A stretch of DNA of 51,401 nt from SZUA-254 sp031379665 (GCA_031379665.1 JANNFI010000031.1:1-51401), one strand, 5' to 3'. Positions 28,339 to 38,800 are shown, counted from the stretch's first letter. The notes: a model not told the origin generated them from the sequence alone. Numbers and translations: made by a program.

Positions 28339-29821
28339 TGGCGCGCTGGCCGGAGACGCCCTTCCAGGCGTAGTAGACCGGAATCCCGAGCAGGACGATG
28401 ATGAGGCCCGGCCAGGTGTAGGCCGGCTTGTAGATGAGCAGGTCGACGCAGAGCGCCGTTGTCGCCAGGATGTAGAGGGCCGGGACCACCGGGTACCCGA
28501 AGGCCTTGTAGGGACGTTCGGCGTCGGGCCGCTTCCTCCGCAACACAAAGATCCCCGCAATCGTGAGGATGTAAAAGATCAGGACCGCGAAGATGACGTA
28601 ATCGAGCAGGTCGCCGTACGACCCCGAAAGGCATAGCACCGACGCCCATACCGACTGCAACACCAGCGCGAAAGCCGGCACCGACCGTTTGTTCAACTCC
28701 CCCGTTTTCCTGAAGAAAAGCCCGTCGAGGGCCATCGCGTAATAGACCCGCGCGCCGGCGAGAATCAGCCCGTTGTTGCAACCGAACGTCGAGACAATAA
28801 TCAGCCCGGCCATGATGAACTCGGCCGCGGTGCCGAAGAACGTGGAGACCGCCGCCGTCGCCACGCGGTCACTCACGGCGAACTGGATGCCGCGGGCGAT
28901 GGCGTCTGCCCCCTCGGGGCTTCCCTTCACGGGCAACACCAGGATATACGCGAGGTTGGCCAACAGATAGAGCGCGGTGACGATGCCTGTGCCGAGCGCG
29001 AGGCTCAGCGGGATGTTCCGCCTGGGGTTGATGACCTCACCGGCCGTGAAGGTGATGTTGTTCCAGGCGTCGGATGAAAACAGCGAGCCCACCATCGCCA
29101 CGCCGATCGCGGCGAGGACCGCGATCCCGGCGAGCGGCTCGACCGCAACCCCCCCGCCCGCCTGGAGGCGGGACCAGCCCGCGCTCCAGAAGTCGGAAAA
29201 GTTCGCGTCGATCGCGAAATCGTTCGATCCCCAGACGATCGCGACCGCGATCAGGCCGAAGAGCGCCGCGGTCTTCGTCAACGTAAACGCGCCCTGGATC
29301 ATTTTACCCGTCCGCAGTCCCCGAAGGTTCAGCCACGTGAGGAGGGCGATGACGCCGATGGCGACCACCTGTGCCGCGCTGATGTCCAGGCCGAAGGGGG
29401 CGAAGAGGACGTTCTTCTCGCCGAGGGCGGGGATGAAAACGGCGCTGAACTTGGCGAAGGCGACACCCACCGCCGCGATCGTGCCGGTCTGGATGACGAG
29501 GAAAAGCGTCCAGCCGTAGAGGAACCCGATGAGCGGGCTGTACGCCTCGCGAAGATAGACGTACTGTCCACCGGCGCGCGGCATCATCCCCGCCAGCTCG
29601 CCGTAGCTCAGGGCCGCGGCGATCGTCACCAGTCCGGTGATGACCCAGGTGAGGAGGAGGTAGCCGGGCGAACCCACCGTCCGCGCGATGTCGGCGCTGA
29701 CGATGAAAATCCCCGACCCGATCATCGACCCGACGACGATCATCGTCGAGTCGAACAGTCCCAGCACGCGGTGCAATCCGGGGCCGGCGTGCGTCCCGGC
29801 TTCTACATCCTTTCCATCCAT
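28331..29821 (-). CDS. APC-family amino acid permease (LAT-like)
   Basis: Inner-membrane permease of 496 residues with about 12 hydrophobic helices. The substrate-binding helix-1 motif GSMIGSGIFIV and the helix-2/3 region LSYGELAGMMPRAGGQYVYL are typical of the amino acid-polyamine-organocation superfamily, nearest to the LAT branch. A GGAGG ribosome site lies 4-8 bp before the ATG. It follows another APC permease by 52 bp on the same strand. Substrate is not predictable. Confidence 0.88.
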   Translation of the reverse strand: MDGKDVEAGTHAGPGLHRVLGLFDSTMIVVGSMIGSGIFIVSADIARTVGSPGYLLLTWVITGLVTIAAALSYGELAGMMPRAGGQYVYLREAYSPLIGFLYGWTLFLVIQTGTIAAVGVAFAKFSAVFIPALGEKNVLFAPFGLDISAAQVVAIGVIALLTWLNLRGLRTGKMIQGAFTLTKTAALFGLIAVAIVWGSNDFAIDANFSDFWSAGWSRLQAGGGVAVEPLAGIAVLAAIGVAMVGSLFSSDAWNNITFTAGEVINPRRNIPLSLALGTGIVTALYLLANLAYILVLPVKGSPEGADAIARGIQFAVSDRVATAAVSTFFGTAAEFIMAGLIIVSTFGCNNGLILAGARVYYAMALDGLFFRKTGELNKRSVPAFALVLQSVWASVLCLSGSYGDLLDYVIFAVLIFYILTIAGIFVLRRKRPDAERPYKAFGYPVVPALYILATTALCVDLLIYKPAYTWPGLIIVLLGIPVYYAWKGVSGQRAIR

Positions 29822-29873
29822 CGTTCCTCCATCCTGAGTTCGGTGTCCGCTGTCGTTGTCCGGCCGGCAGGGT

Positions 29874-31385
29874 TTAGGAACCGGTCCCGCCGCCGCTCGC
29901 CCGGAGTTTCGCCAGGACGCTGTGCTTCCGGCTATACACCAAATAGATTACGAGCCCTATCGCGAGCCAAACGATCAGTCTCCACCAGTTTTCGACCGGC
30001 AGCGAGAACATCAACATCAGACAGGAGAGGATGCCCAGAATGGGAATCAGGGGAACGAAAGGCACCCGAAACGGCCGATTGGCTTCCGGATGGGTTTTGC
30101 GCATGATGAGCACTGCCGCGCAGACGATCGTGAACGCGAAAAGAGTGCCGATGTTCGTCATCTGAAGGAGCGCCTCGATCGGCAGGAAGCCGGCCCCTAA
30201 TGCCACACCCGACCCGATGAGAATCGTGCTCTTCCAGGGGGTCCTGAATTTCGGATGGACGTCTCCGAAGAAGGACTTCGATACCATTCCGTCGCGAGCC
30301 ATCGCCAGGAAGACCCGGGGTGCCGAGAGCATCATCACCAGGAGCACGGACGTAATACCCGCGACGCCGGCGATCGCGATGATCACCTCGGCCCACTGAA
30401 GGCCCACCTTGGCGAACGCGCTCGAAACTCCCGCGCCCGTGTCGATCTGGTCGTACTTCACCATGCCCGTCAGTACCGCCACGACCGCGATGTAGAGCAC
30501 CGTGCAGATCAGGAGCGAAGCGACGATCGCGATCGGCACGTCACGGTGGGGCCGTTTGGCCTCTTCGGCATGCGTCGAGACCGAGTCGAAGCCGATGTAT
30601 GCGAAGAAGATGATGGCCGCTCCCGCGAGCATACCGACCGGAGTACCCCCTGAGGATGTCGTGCCCAGAATGGGGTTTCCGAAGAGCATCAGCCCGCCAA
30701 ACCCGTAGGGCGCGAAGGGCGTCCAGTTGTCGGGGTTGATGAAGAAGGCGCCGACCATGATCACGAACAGCACCGCGGCAACCTTGATGGCCACCATGGT
30801 GGCGTTAAAGCTGGCACTCTCCTGGATCCCCTTGACGAGGACCATTGTCACGATCGCCACGATGATGACGGCCGGGAGGTTGATGATTCCGTTCGTGCTG
30901 ACGAAGTGGCCGAGGGCCGCATCGTACACGATCGGCGCCTGCCGGATGGCGTCGGGCAGGTGGATGCCGATCTTTGGCAGGAGCGTCTGGAAATAACTCG
31001 ACCAGCCGTTCGCGACCGTCGCCGATCCAACGGCGTACTCGAGAATGAGATCCCAGCCGATGATCCACGCGAAGAGTTCTCCAAGTGTCGCGTAGGCGTA
31101 CGTATACGCCGAGCCTGCGACCGGAACCATTGACGCGAACTCCGCGTAGCAGAGCGCGGCAAAAACGCACGTGACGCCGGCGATGACGTACGATAGTATC
31201 AACGCCGGTCCTGCGACGTTGTGCGCCGCCGCGCCCGTCGCGACGAAGATACCGGCGCCGATGACCGCCCCGACGCCGAGGGCGGTGAGCTGAACCGGTC
31301 CGAGGATGCGCCTCAGACGGTCTTCTCCCTTCAACTCCTCGAGCAGCATGGAGAGGGGTTTTCTTGCGAAGGCGTGTTTGAGCAT
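29874..31385 (-). CDS. APC-family amino acid permease (CAT-like)
   Basis: 503-residue permease with 12-13 hydrophobic helices. Helix 1 has VGAVIGAGIFVATG, with AALCYAEFASMVPVAGSAYT following, and the N-terminal RILGPVQLTALGVG is typical of the cationic-amino-acid-transporter branch. AAAGGA supplies a good ribosome site just before the ATG. Same strand as the preceding TonB-like gene (54 bp) and the next permease. Substrate unknown. Confidence 0.88.
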   Translation of the reverse strand: MLKHAFARKPLSMLLEELKGEDRLRRILGPVQLTALGVGAVIGAGIFVATGAAAHNVAGPALILSYVIAGVTCVFAALCYAEFASMVPVAGSAYTYAYATLGELFAWIIGWDLILEYAVGSATVANGWSSYFQTLLPKIGIHLPDAIRQAPIVYDAALGHFVSTNGIINLPAVIIVAIVTMVLVKGIQESASFNATMVAIKVAAVLFVIMVGAFFINPDNWTPFAPYGFGGLMLFGNPILGTTSSGGTPVGMLAGAAIIFFAYIGFDSVSTHAEEAKRPHRDVPIAIVASLLICTVLYIAVVAVLTGMVKYDQIDTGAGVSSAFAKVGLQWAEVIIAIAGVAGITSVLLVMMLSAPRVFLAMARDGMVSKSFFGDVHPKFRTPWKSTILIGSGVALGAGFLPIEALLQMTNIGTLFAFTIVCAAVLIMRKTHPEANRPFRVPFVPLIPILGILSCLMLMFSLPVENWWRLIVWLAIGLVIYLVYSRKHSVLAKLRASGGGTGS

Positions 31386-31439
31386 TGATGTTTCCTTTAG
31401 GATGATGTGAGATTGCGCCGCCCTACCGGCTCTGTTCCG

Positions 31440-32225
31440 CTACTGCCGGTCGGGCGTGGATTTATCGAGCTTGAAATTGAAGACCACACTCCCCGTCTGG
31501 ATTTTTTCGCTCAAGGCCTCGGGAAGCGATTCGAACCGCCAGGTCCGGACGGCGGAAACCGCCTCCCGTTCCAGAATTTCATTTCCGCGTTTCGTCGGCA
31601 CGACCGCCGAGACCGTGCCGTCGGGTAGGACCGTGAACTGCACGGCGATCGGCATCTCGGCATCCGTCCCCGAGGGGTATTTCGGGAGGCGCCCGCTCAA
31701 CAGCCTGCGCGAGCCGGTACCGCCCCAGTCGATCGAGTACCCGACGCCGGCCCCGATCCCGCCGCCCGATCCACCGCCCGTGCCGCCACCCGTGCCGGGA
31801 CCCATCCCGCGGAGGCGCCGTACCGGCGCCGGCCCTGGGGCGGAGGCGACCTGCTTTTTTCGGACCTTCTCCTTACTCGGTTTCGCGACCGGCTTCACCA
31901 CGGCGGACACCGGCGATATGATCCTGACGTTGATCAGCTGAAAGTGGACCGACTTCTCGGAGCTTTCGTCAATGGACCCGTTGTCGCCGGCGGTCGAGCC
32001 GAATTCCATCTCATACACCTTCTCGTCTCCGCCACCGCCGCCCGACATTCCGCCGAGCTCGGGATTGTTTTCCGCCATCCCCACGGGTGGGTCGCCGGCC
32101 AGCGCGGAGAAGAGCACGATGATGAGGATCGAGGGAAGGTATATGGCGACTATCGCATTCCGGCGGATACGCCTGACATCGTGCTCCTGGAGAATACGGT
32201 ACCACCGGGACATTCCTTCGATCAT
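31440..32225 (-). CDS. TonB-like energy-transducer protein
   Basis: 261 residues: one N-terminal membrane helix (about 27-44), a periplasmic linker with a proline/lysine segment and a long glycine-rich stretch (about 143-165), and a C-terminal TonB-type domain containing MPIAVQFTVLPDGTVSAV and AVSAVRTWRFESL. TonB proteins couple the proton motive force to outer-membrane transport. No ExbB/ExbD or receptor gene is adjacent, so it may serve unlinked receptors. The gene begins 2 bp after the DedA stop. Confidence 0.8.
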   Translation of the reverse strand: MIEGMSRWYRILQEHDVRRIRRNAIVAIYLPSILIIVLFSALAGDPPVGMAENNPELGGMSGGGGGDEKVYEMEFGSTAGDNGSIDESSEKSVHFQLINVRIISPVSAVVKPVAKPSKEKVRKKQVASAPGPAPVRRLRGMGPGTGGGTGGGSGGGIGAGVGYSIDWGGTGSRRLLSGRLPKYPSGTDAEMPIAVQFTVLPDGTVSAVVPTKRGNEILEREAVSAVRTWRFESLPEALSEKIQTGSVVFNFKLDKSTPDRQ

Positions 32226-32227
32226 CG

Positions 32228-32854
32228 TCAGGCGCGCGTCTCGATCCCGGTCTTCCGGTTCCGTTTCAGGAATTTAATAATCAGGGGTAGGAGCGATAGC
32301 ACAATGATGCCGATGATGACGTACTCGACGTTTTTCTGAATCCCGGGGAAGGTAACACCGAGGTAATACCCGAGAAGCGTCATGCTCACGATCCACCCAA
32401 TCCCCCCGGCGACGTTATAAAGAATGAACCGGCTATACTTCATACCGGCGATCCCGGCCACCACCGGCGCGAACGTCCGCGCGAAGGGGATGAACCGCGC
32501 CATCACGATCGTCATCCCGCCATACTTCTCGTAAAATTCCCGCGTCTTGATGAGATGGTCCTGCCTGAACCAGCGCGAGTTGGGGCGGTTGTAGAGGGCG
32601 TGTCCGGCCTTCGCGCCGATCCAGTAGCCGACCGTGTCGCCCGTGATTGCGGCGACGGAGAGGAGGACGATCAGGAGATTGAGATCGAGCGGCACCGATC
32701 CGTTGGCGATCAGGAGGCCGGCGGTCACCAGGAGCGAATCGCCCGGCAGGAGGAAGCCGACGAAGAGCCCCGTCTCGGTGAAGATGATCGCGAAGAGGCC
32801 GAGGTATCCTCCCCAGGTGACGAGCTCCTCGAGCGATGGCAGATCGAAGGGCAT
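32228..32854 (-). CDS. DedA-family membrane protein
   Basis: 208 residues with several hydrophobic helices and the DedA/VTT signatures FTETGLFVGFLLPGDSLL, GDTVGYWIGAKAG, FARFIPFARTFAP-like MARFIPFARTFAP and VAGIAGMKYSRF. Family members act as phospholipid carriers/flippases or influence proton homeostasis; specific role unknown. It starts 9 bp after pntB and ends 2 bp before the TonB-like gene, so probably cotranscribed. Confidence 0.9.
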   Translation of the reverse strand: MPFDLPSLEELVTWGGYLGLFAIIFTETGLFVGFLLPGDSLLVTAGLLIANGSVPLDLNLLIVLLSVAAITGDTVGYWIGAKAGHALYNRPNSRWFRQDHLIKTREFYEKYGGMTIVMARFIPFARTFAPVVAGIAGMKYSRFILYNVAGGIGWIVSMTLLGYYLGVTFPGIQKNVEYVIIGIIVLSLLPLIIKFLKRNRKTGIETRA

Positions 32855-32863
32855 CCGGTTCTC

Positions 32864-34276
32864 CTAGTGCCCCGACGAATTGCCGGAGAGTTGCTTGACC
32901 AGTTCGCCGATCACCGCCTTGGCGTCGCCGAAGAGCATGAAGGTCTTGTCGCCGAAGTAGAGCTCGTTGTCGATCCCCGCGAATCCTGGGTTCTTGCTCC
33001 GTTTGATGGCCAGCACCATCCTCGCCTTGTCGGCGTCGATGATCGGCATCCCGTAAATGGGCGTCGACTTGTCATACCGGGCCGCGGGATTGACCACGTC
33101 GTTGGCGCCTACGACAAGCGCCACGTCGCAGTGCGGCATCTCTGGATTGATGTCGTCCATTTCGAGCAGGACGTCGTAGGGGATGTCCGATTCCGCCAGC
33201 AGGACGTTCATATGGCCAGGCATACGCCCAGCGACGGGATGGATGGCAAATTTGACCGTGATGCCGCGTTTGGTGAGCTGGTCGTAGAGCTCGCGCACGC
33301 GGTGCTGCGCCTGGGCGACCGCCATCCCGTAGCCGGGGATGATCACGACGAGCGACGCCTGCTCCATCACCTGCGCCGCCCCCTCGACGGTTTCCTGTTT
33401 GTAGCTGCGCGCCTCGGTGGATGCGGTGGACTTCTGCACCTTGCCGAATGCGCCGAAGAGCACGTTCGTGAAGGATCGGTTCATCGCGCGGCACATGATG
33501 ATCGACAGAATCAGCCCGCTCGACCCGTCGAGCGCGCCGGCGATGATCAGAAGCTTGTTGTCGAGGACGAAACCCATCGCGACGGCCGACAGCCCGGCGT
33601 ACGAATTCAAAATCGAAATGACGGTCGGCATATCCGCGCCGCCGATCGGGATGACGAAGAGCACGCCCAACAGGAGCGCCACGCCGACGATCACCGGGAA
33701 GGCGATCAAGGACCAGGGGCCGACCGGATCGAGCACCAGCATGATGCCGAGGCCGACGGCCGCCGCGAGGAGCGCCAGGTTGGTGAGGTTCTGTCCGGGG
33801 AACGTCACAGGGCGTTGCGGGATCCACTTGATCTCCTGGAGCTTGCCGGCCGCCATCAGGCTCCCGGTGAAGGTCAGGAAGCCGAGGAGCACTTCGAAGA
33901 CGAGCGCGGTCGTCCGGAAGGGGGTCAGGTTCGCGACGTCGCCCCCCGCCCAGAGATAATACTTCGCGCAACCCACCAGGCCGGTGGCGAGCCCGCCGAA
34001 TGCGTGGGAGAGCGCGGTCCGTTGGGGGACCGCCGTGAGGGGAACCCTGGAGAGCGGGACGCCCACCACGAACCCCGTGATGATCGCGATGATGATCCAG
34101 CCGTGATTGAGGATTTCAGGCTGCAGCCAGGTGGCGCCCATGGCGATCAGCATCGCTGCCGCGCCCGCGATGACGCTCCGCCCGGCCGTTTTCGGACTGT
34201 TCATCCAATAGAGAGCAAAGACAAACAGACCCGCCGAAACGACGTAGGCGAACTGAACGAAATCCCCGATGTTCAT
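32864..34276 (-). CDS. pntB: NAD(P) transhydrogenase subunit beta
   Basis: 470-residue subunit of the proton-translocating transhydrogenase. About nine membrane helices (residues 1-270) are followed by the NADP(H)-binding domain III, with IIPGYGMAVAQAQH, HPVAGRMPGHMNVLLAE, VALVVGANDVVNPAAR and the GMPIIDADKA segment all intact. It exchanges hydride between NADH and NADP+ using the proton gradient. Its ATG overlaps the stop of the small alpha2 subunit. The NAD(H)-binding alpha1 subunit is not next to it. Confidence 0.95.
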   Translation of the reverse strand: MNIGDFVQFAYVVSAGLFVFALYWMNSPKTAGRSVIAGAAAMLIAMGATWLQPEILNHGWIIIAIITGFVVGVPLSRVPLTAVPQRTALSHAFGGLATGLVGCAKYYLWAGGDVANLTPFRTTALVFEVLLGFLTFTGSLMAAGKLQEIKWIPQRPVTFPGQNLTNLALLAAAVGLGIMLVLDPVGPWSLIAFPVIVGVALLLGVLFVIPIGGADMPTVISILNSYAGLSAVAMGFVLDNKLLIIAGALDGSSGLILSIIMCRAMNRSFTNVLFGAFGKVQKSTASTEARSYKQETVEGAAQVMEQASLVVIIPGYGMAVAQAQHRVRELYDQLTKRGITVKFAIHPVAGRMPGHMNVLLAESDIPYDVLLEMDDINPEMPHCDVALVVGANDVVNPAARYDKSTPIYGMPIIDADKARMVLAIKRSKNPGFAGIDNELYFGDKTFMLFGDAKAVIGELVKQLSGNSSGH

Positions 34277-34572
34277 TTCGGGCCCTCCTCCTTCTTGAAC
34301 ATCTTCAGCATCCGGTGGGTGATGAGAAACCCGCTGACGATGTTCGTCATGGAGGCGAACAGGGCGATGACGCCCATGACCCGTATTTCGGTGGGGTAAT
34401 CCCCCCCCGCGACGATGATGGAGCCGATCACGGCGATCGCCGAAATGGCGTTCGTAATCGACATCAGCGGCGTGTGGAGGAGGCGCGAGACGCGCAGGAT
34501 GACCCCCAGGCCGATGAACGTCGAGAGGGCGAAGACGAAGATGAGCGACCAGAAATCAGACGTATGTTCCAT
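34273..34572 (-). CDS. pntAB: NAD(P) transhydrogenase alpha2 (membrane) subunit
   Basis: 99 residues with three hydrophobic helices, corresponding to the membrane end of a full-length PntA. SRLLHTPLMSITNAISAIAV is the characteristic segment. In three-subunit enzymes a separate alpha1 protein (NAD-binding) is normally encoded just upstream; here the upstream 312 bp are non-coding and the next gene is divergent, so alpha1 must lie elsewhere or be missing. Stop overlaps the pntB start (ATGA). Confidence 0.93.
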   Translation of the reverse strand: MEHTSDFWSLIFVFALSTFIGLGVILRVSRLLHTPLMSITNAISAIAVIGSIIVAGGDYPTEIRVMGVIALFASMTNIVSGFLITHRMLKMFKKEEGPK

Positions 34573-34884
34573 CGTTGGTATATTCAGTGTAATGGGAAAC
34601 GTTGAGAATGAGGCGAGCCGGCGCGGAAGGTGGAAACGCGATCATCGTGTGTGCGCACGGCGGCGGCGGACGGGTCCGTTGCCGGGGTCAATAGGCCGCA
34701 GGGGAGGGAATCACAGCCTCCCGTATAGGATGTGCGGATGTTTGCCGGGTGGAGCCCTGAGTGCGATTCATAACGTGTAAAATGTACGCAGTGAGCGGCT
34801 TAAATGCAATGCCGGAGCGGCGTCCGTGGCCTGTGGCTCCGTTGAGATTCCTCCGTCAAAGGTGTATATTCCACCGTCCAACCA
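34573..34884. other. Intergenic region between divergent pntAB and the ATP-grasp gene
   Basis: 312 bp without a credible reading frame or RNA gene. It contains the well-formed promoter at 34842-34870 for the rightward gene. For the leftward pnt genes no convincing promoter was found; the only TATA-like run (TATACC on the minus strand) lies too close to the start codon. Confidence 0.7.
34842..34870 (+). promoter_or_regulatory. Promoter of the ATP-grasp/GH13/glg cluster
   Basis: TTGAGA (34842-34847) and TATATT (34865-34870) with a 17-bp spacer, 14 bp upstream of the ATG at 34885. The short leader implies a transcript with almost no 5' untranslated region. Confidence 0.7.
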
Positions 34885-35871
34885 ATGACTCATTTTAACC
34901 TCGCAATCGCCTGGAACTGGGAATTCGACCGGGATTTCATCCTTGGGATCGAGAACGAATGTTCCTCGCGGGGTCTCTCGACATACCGCGTCGAAGACCA
35001 CAATCTCGCGGAGACCGTCCTCAACCTCGCCGGCGGGGCCTTGAGTTTCAGCGCATTCTTCGACCGGGCCTCGGACGCCGACGAAAAGTACCTGGCCCTG
35101 CAACCGTACGTCGACCGGCCGCCGATCCTTTGCTTCAATCCACGGCGCCTCGTCGTCCATGCCGCGGACAAGGCCACGATGCACCTCGAGCTCATTACCC
35201 ACGGCGTCTACGTCCCCAACTCGATCATTCTTCCCCCCGTGCGGCAGCGGAAAGACATCGAAATTTCACAATCTGACCTCGAGAGAATCGGAATTCCGTT
35301 CGTGGTGAAGCCGGCCAACACCACTGGCGGGGGCACCGGAGTCATCATGAATGCCGCCACTCTCGGGCGGATCGCCGAGGCCCGCCTGGAACACCCGGAC
35401 GACAAGTACCTCATCCAGGAGACCATCCACCCGACGCTCCTCGACGGCACCCGTGCCTGGTTCAGGGCATACCACGCCTTCGGGACAACGATCCTCTGCT
35501 GGTGGGACGACCGGACGCACCAGTACAGCGAGGTCACCCCTGTTCAGGAGGAGCGGTACGGGCTGAACGGGCTCAGCCACGTGATGGAAATCATCCGGCG
35601 AGCGTGCCGGCTCGACTTCTTCTCGTCGGAAATCGCCATCACCGCCGAACGGAAGTTCATCGTGGTCGACTACGTCAACGAGGTCTGCGACATGCGGCGT
35701 AAGTCGCTCTTCGAGAACGGGGCGCCCGACGCGGTGGTGTCGACCATCGCGCAGCTGCTCGTCAATCATGTCGCAGGGCATGTCTCAGGGCGCGTCGCTG
35801 GGCACGTTGCCGACCACGTCGCCGGGCACTCTGCGGTGGCGAAGGGGAGGACCGGCACCAATGACCGGTGA
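34885..35871 (+). CDS. ATP-grasp-fold protein of the glycogen-gene cluster
   Basis: 328 residues. ATP-grasp features are PFVVKPANTTGGGTGVIMN (ATP-lysine and glycine-rich loop), YLIQETIHP and the metal-binding FIVVDYVNEVCDMR. It differs clearly from the ATP-grasp protein at 3300 and has no RSCWDY signature. Substrate unknown. The last about 35 residues degenerate into a histidine-rich four-residue repeat (HVAG x6). The following GH13 gene starts inside its 3' end, so the two are coupled; a role in modifying a glucan-associated or cell-envelope compound is conceivable but only contextual. Confidence 0.72.
   Translation: MTHFNLAIAWNWEFDRDFILGIENECSSRGLSTYRVEDHNLAETVLNLAGGALSFSAFFDRASDADEKYLALQPYVDRPPILCFNPRRLVVHAADKATMHLELITHGVYVPNSIILPPVRQRKDIEISQSDLERIGIPFVVKPANTTGGGTGVIMNAATLGRIAEARLEHPDDKYLIQETIHPTLLDGTRAWFRAYHAFGTTILCWWDDRTHQYSEVTPVQEERYGLNGLSHVMEIIRRACRLDFFSSEIAITAERKFIVVDYVNEVCDMRRKSLFENGAPDAVVSTIAQLLVNHVAGHVSGRVAGHVADHVAGHSAVAKGRTGTNDR
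35767..35838 (+). repeat. 12-bp in-frame tandem repeat, six units
   Basis: Six 12-bp units encode HVAG, HVSG, RVAG, HVAD, HVAG and HSAV at the end of the ATP-grasp protein. In another frame the same bases read MSQGMSQG and create a false upstream extension of the GH13 gene. Confidence 0.88.
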
Positions 35872-38800
35872 GGTGAAGCGGCCACGGATACTCACCGTCG
35901 GGCTTCACCCCGACGGTGCGCTTGCGGGACGGGTGTCGTCCGCCTTCGCAGGACGGGTGTCGTCCGTGCCCGCGGTGCGCGTACCCGCGGTGCGCGTCCC
36001 TGTTGCCGGAGCGATCCAGCCGGCCGGGCAATTCGACATCACTCCGGCCCCCCGTCGTTCATCGTTTCCCTGCGAGTTCCACATCGCCGCCGACGTCCGG
36101 ATGAAATACCGCTTCGACCACGCGCTCTTTCGTTCGAACGGCAACGCCGTCTTTCCGGATTTCCGGGCGGTAAGGGAATTCGCGGCCACATTGAACGCCC
36201 AACGCGCTCCTGGCGACCCCCCCGTTCGCGCGGGCGAGCTCAACGCGATGGGGCTCATCGATGAAATCCTCCATTTCGTTTTCCGGCTCTACGAATCGAA
36301 AGTGAACCCCGGCGTGCTCGCACGGGGGATCACCGTGATGGGGGATGAGCTCGGACACCATCGGTTCCGGACCACGATCCATTCGTTCGTCGATCGTTTC
36401 CCGCCCGTTCACGTCCACCGGGGAGAGGCGACCGCCGCGCGCTGGCTCGAGGGCGCGACCGACGGACGGAGCCATCCGGAGGTGTCGCTCGAAGAACTCC
36501 TGATGCTCCACCTGGCGAACGTCAACCCGGCATTCAAGCCGTACCGCGAGCTCTTCGACGACTCGCGGCTTATCGGTGAGACCGCCTACGGCAGATTGGT
36601 GTCCGGATTCCGGAGCTACCTCCGCGCCGAAACACCGTTCGGCGAGCGGGGCGGGTCGATCCTCGACGTGCTCGAGGAGCCGATGCGCGCGCATCCCGAC
36701 AGCCTCGCCGACCAGCTCGGGTACATCCGCGACCGGTGGGGGGTGATCCTCTCCGACGAATACCGGAGGAAGATACTCTCCTCGGGTGACCTCGTGCGGG
36801 AAGACTCGAAGCGCTACCCGACCGGCGGCGCCGGGCCCGTCAGTCTTCCGGATTATCCACGCGCCGGCGGCGCCGGGCTGGCGGCATACCCCGAGACCGA
36901 AAACTTCACCCACGACACCGAGTGGATGCCGAACGTTGTCCTCATAGCGAAGAACGTCTATGTCTGGCTCCACCAGCTATCGAGGGAACACGGCAGGAAC
37001 ATCTCGCGCCTCGACCAGGTCCCCGACGAAGAGCTGGATCGTCTCGCCTCTTGGAACTTCACCTCCGTCTGGCTGATAGGGGTCTGGCACCGGAGCGCCG
37101 CGTCGGAAAAGATCAAGCGGATGAGCGGCAACCCGGAGGCCGCGCCGTCTGCCTATTCCCTTTACGAATACGAGATCGCGCCCGACCTGGGGGGCGAGGA
37201 GGCGTTCGGGAATCTCTCTCGCCGGGCATGGGAGCGCGGGATCAGGCTCGCCGCCGATATGGTCCCCAACCACACCGGCATCGCCTCGAAGTGGATCCGC
37301 GAACGGCCGGATTATTTCATTCAGGCCGACCACCCGCCGTTCCCGGCCTACCGCTTCACCGGCGAGGACCTCTCCGGCGACGCCGATTACCAGGTGCGGA
37401 TCGAGGACGGCTACTGGACCCGGACCGACGCGGCCGTGGTCTTCCAACACATCGACAACCGCACCGGCGCCCTGCGGTACATCTACCACGGAAACGACGG
37501 CACCAACATGCCGTGGAACGACACCGCCCAGCTCGACTTCCTGAAGAAGGACGTCCGCGAGGCCGTCATTTCTCAGATCCTCCACGTCGCCAAGAAATTC
37601 TCCGTGATCCGATTCGACGCGGCGATGACCCTCGCGAAAAAGCATTTCCAGCGGCTCTGGTACCCGCACCCCGGGACCGGCGGTGACATCCCGTCGCGCG
37701 CCGACCGCGCGATACTGCAGGACGATTTCGACCGGCTTTTTCCGGTGGAGTTCTGGAGGGAGGTGGTCGACCGGGTCAACGCCGAGGTGCCCCAGACCCT
37801 CCTGCTCGCGGAGGCCTTCTGGCTTCTGGAAGGGTACTTCGTCAGGACGCTCGGGATGCACAGGGTCTACAACAGCGCCTTCATGCATATGCTGATGAAG
37901 GAGGACAACGCGATGTACCGCGGGGCCATCCGGAGTACGCTGCATTTCAACCCGGAGATCCTGAAGCGATACGTGAATTTCATGAGCAACCCCGACGAAG
38001 AGACGGCGGTGGATCAGTTCGGGAAAGGGGACAAGTACTTCGGCATCGCGACGCTGATGGTGGCGCTTCCGGGCCTGCCGATGTTCGCCCACGGCCAGGT
38101 GGAAGGGTACCGCGAAAAATACGGGATGGAGTACCGGAGGGACTACCACGGCGAAACCCCCGACACCGACCTGGTGCGGCGGCACGAACGGGAGATATTC
38201 CCGCTCCTGAAGCTTCGCCGGCTCTTCAGCCAGACGGAGCATTTCGAACTCTACGATGTCACCGACGCGCGGGGGAACGTCATCGAGGACGTCTTCGCGT
38301 TCACGAACATGGAGGGCGAACAGCGGGTCCTCGTCTGCTATAACAACCGCTACGAAACCCGCTCGGGGACGCTGAAAACATCCGCCGGGAAGCTCTCGGG
38401 CGGGCGCATCCTCTACCCGTCGATCGGGGAGGCGCTGAGGCTGGACAGGGGGGAGGGCGTCTATTATATATTCAGGGAGCTGAAGTCCGGCCTGGAGTAC
38501 CTCCGGGGCGGAGCCGAACTCCATCGTGACGGCCTGTTCGTCCACCTCCGCGGATTCGAATCGCAGGTGTTCCTCGATTTCAGGGAGGTCCGCGATGCCG
38601 ATGGAACCTGGAGCGGCCTTCACGCTGAATTACGAGGCGCCGGGATCGCTGACGCAGCGACGTCCGCGCGCGCATGGCGGCTGCGGCCGTTCACGGACTC
38701 GATGAGCGCTCTCCTCGAACCGGCCATCGTGGACGGACTCACCGCATACGTCACCGGGCGAAAGACAAAGCGGGCGGTCGTGTCCGGCGTGCCCGGCGAG

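Noticed and set aside
26749..28560. 603-residue minus-strand frame opposite the P-loop ATPase
   Set aside because: Arg/Glu/Val-rich shadow frame typical of GC-rich antisense; the plus-strand product has conserved ATPase motifs.
32555..34399. 614-residue plus-strand frame opposite pntB/pntAB and dedA
   Set aside because: It spans three real minus-strand genes with ATGA coupling and shows shadow composition.
34579..34584. Plus-strand TATATT just before pntAB
   Set aside because: No -35 partner at 16-18 bp, and no nearby rightward gene other than the one already served by the promoter at 34842.
35768..35860. Upstream ATG extending the GH13 gene
   Set aside because: The added residues are an alternate-frame reading of the HVAG repeat; ATG 35861 gives a natural short overlap.
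36977..38623. 548-residue minus-strand frame opposite the GH13 gene
   Set aside because: GH13 catalytic residues are intact on the plus strand; the antisense product has no recognisable domain.
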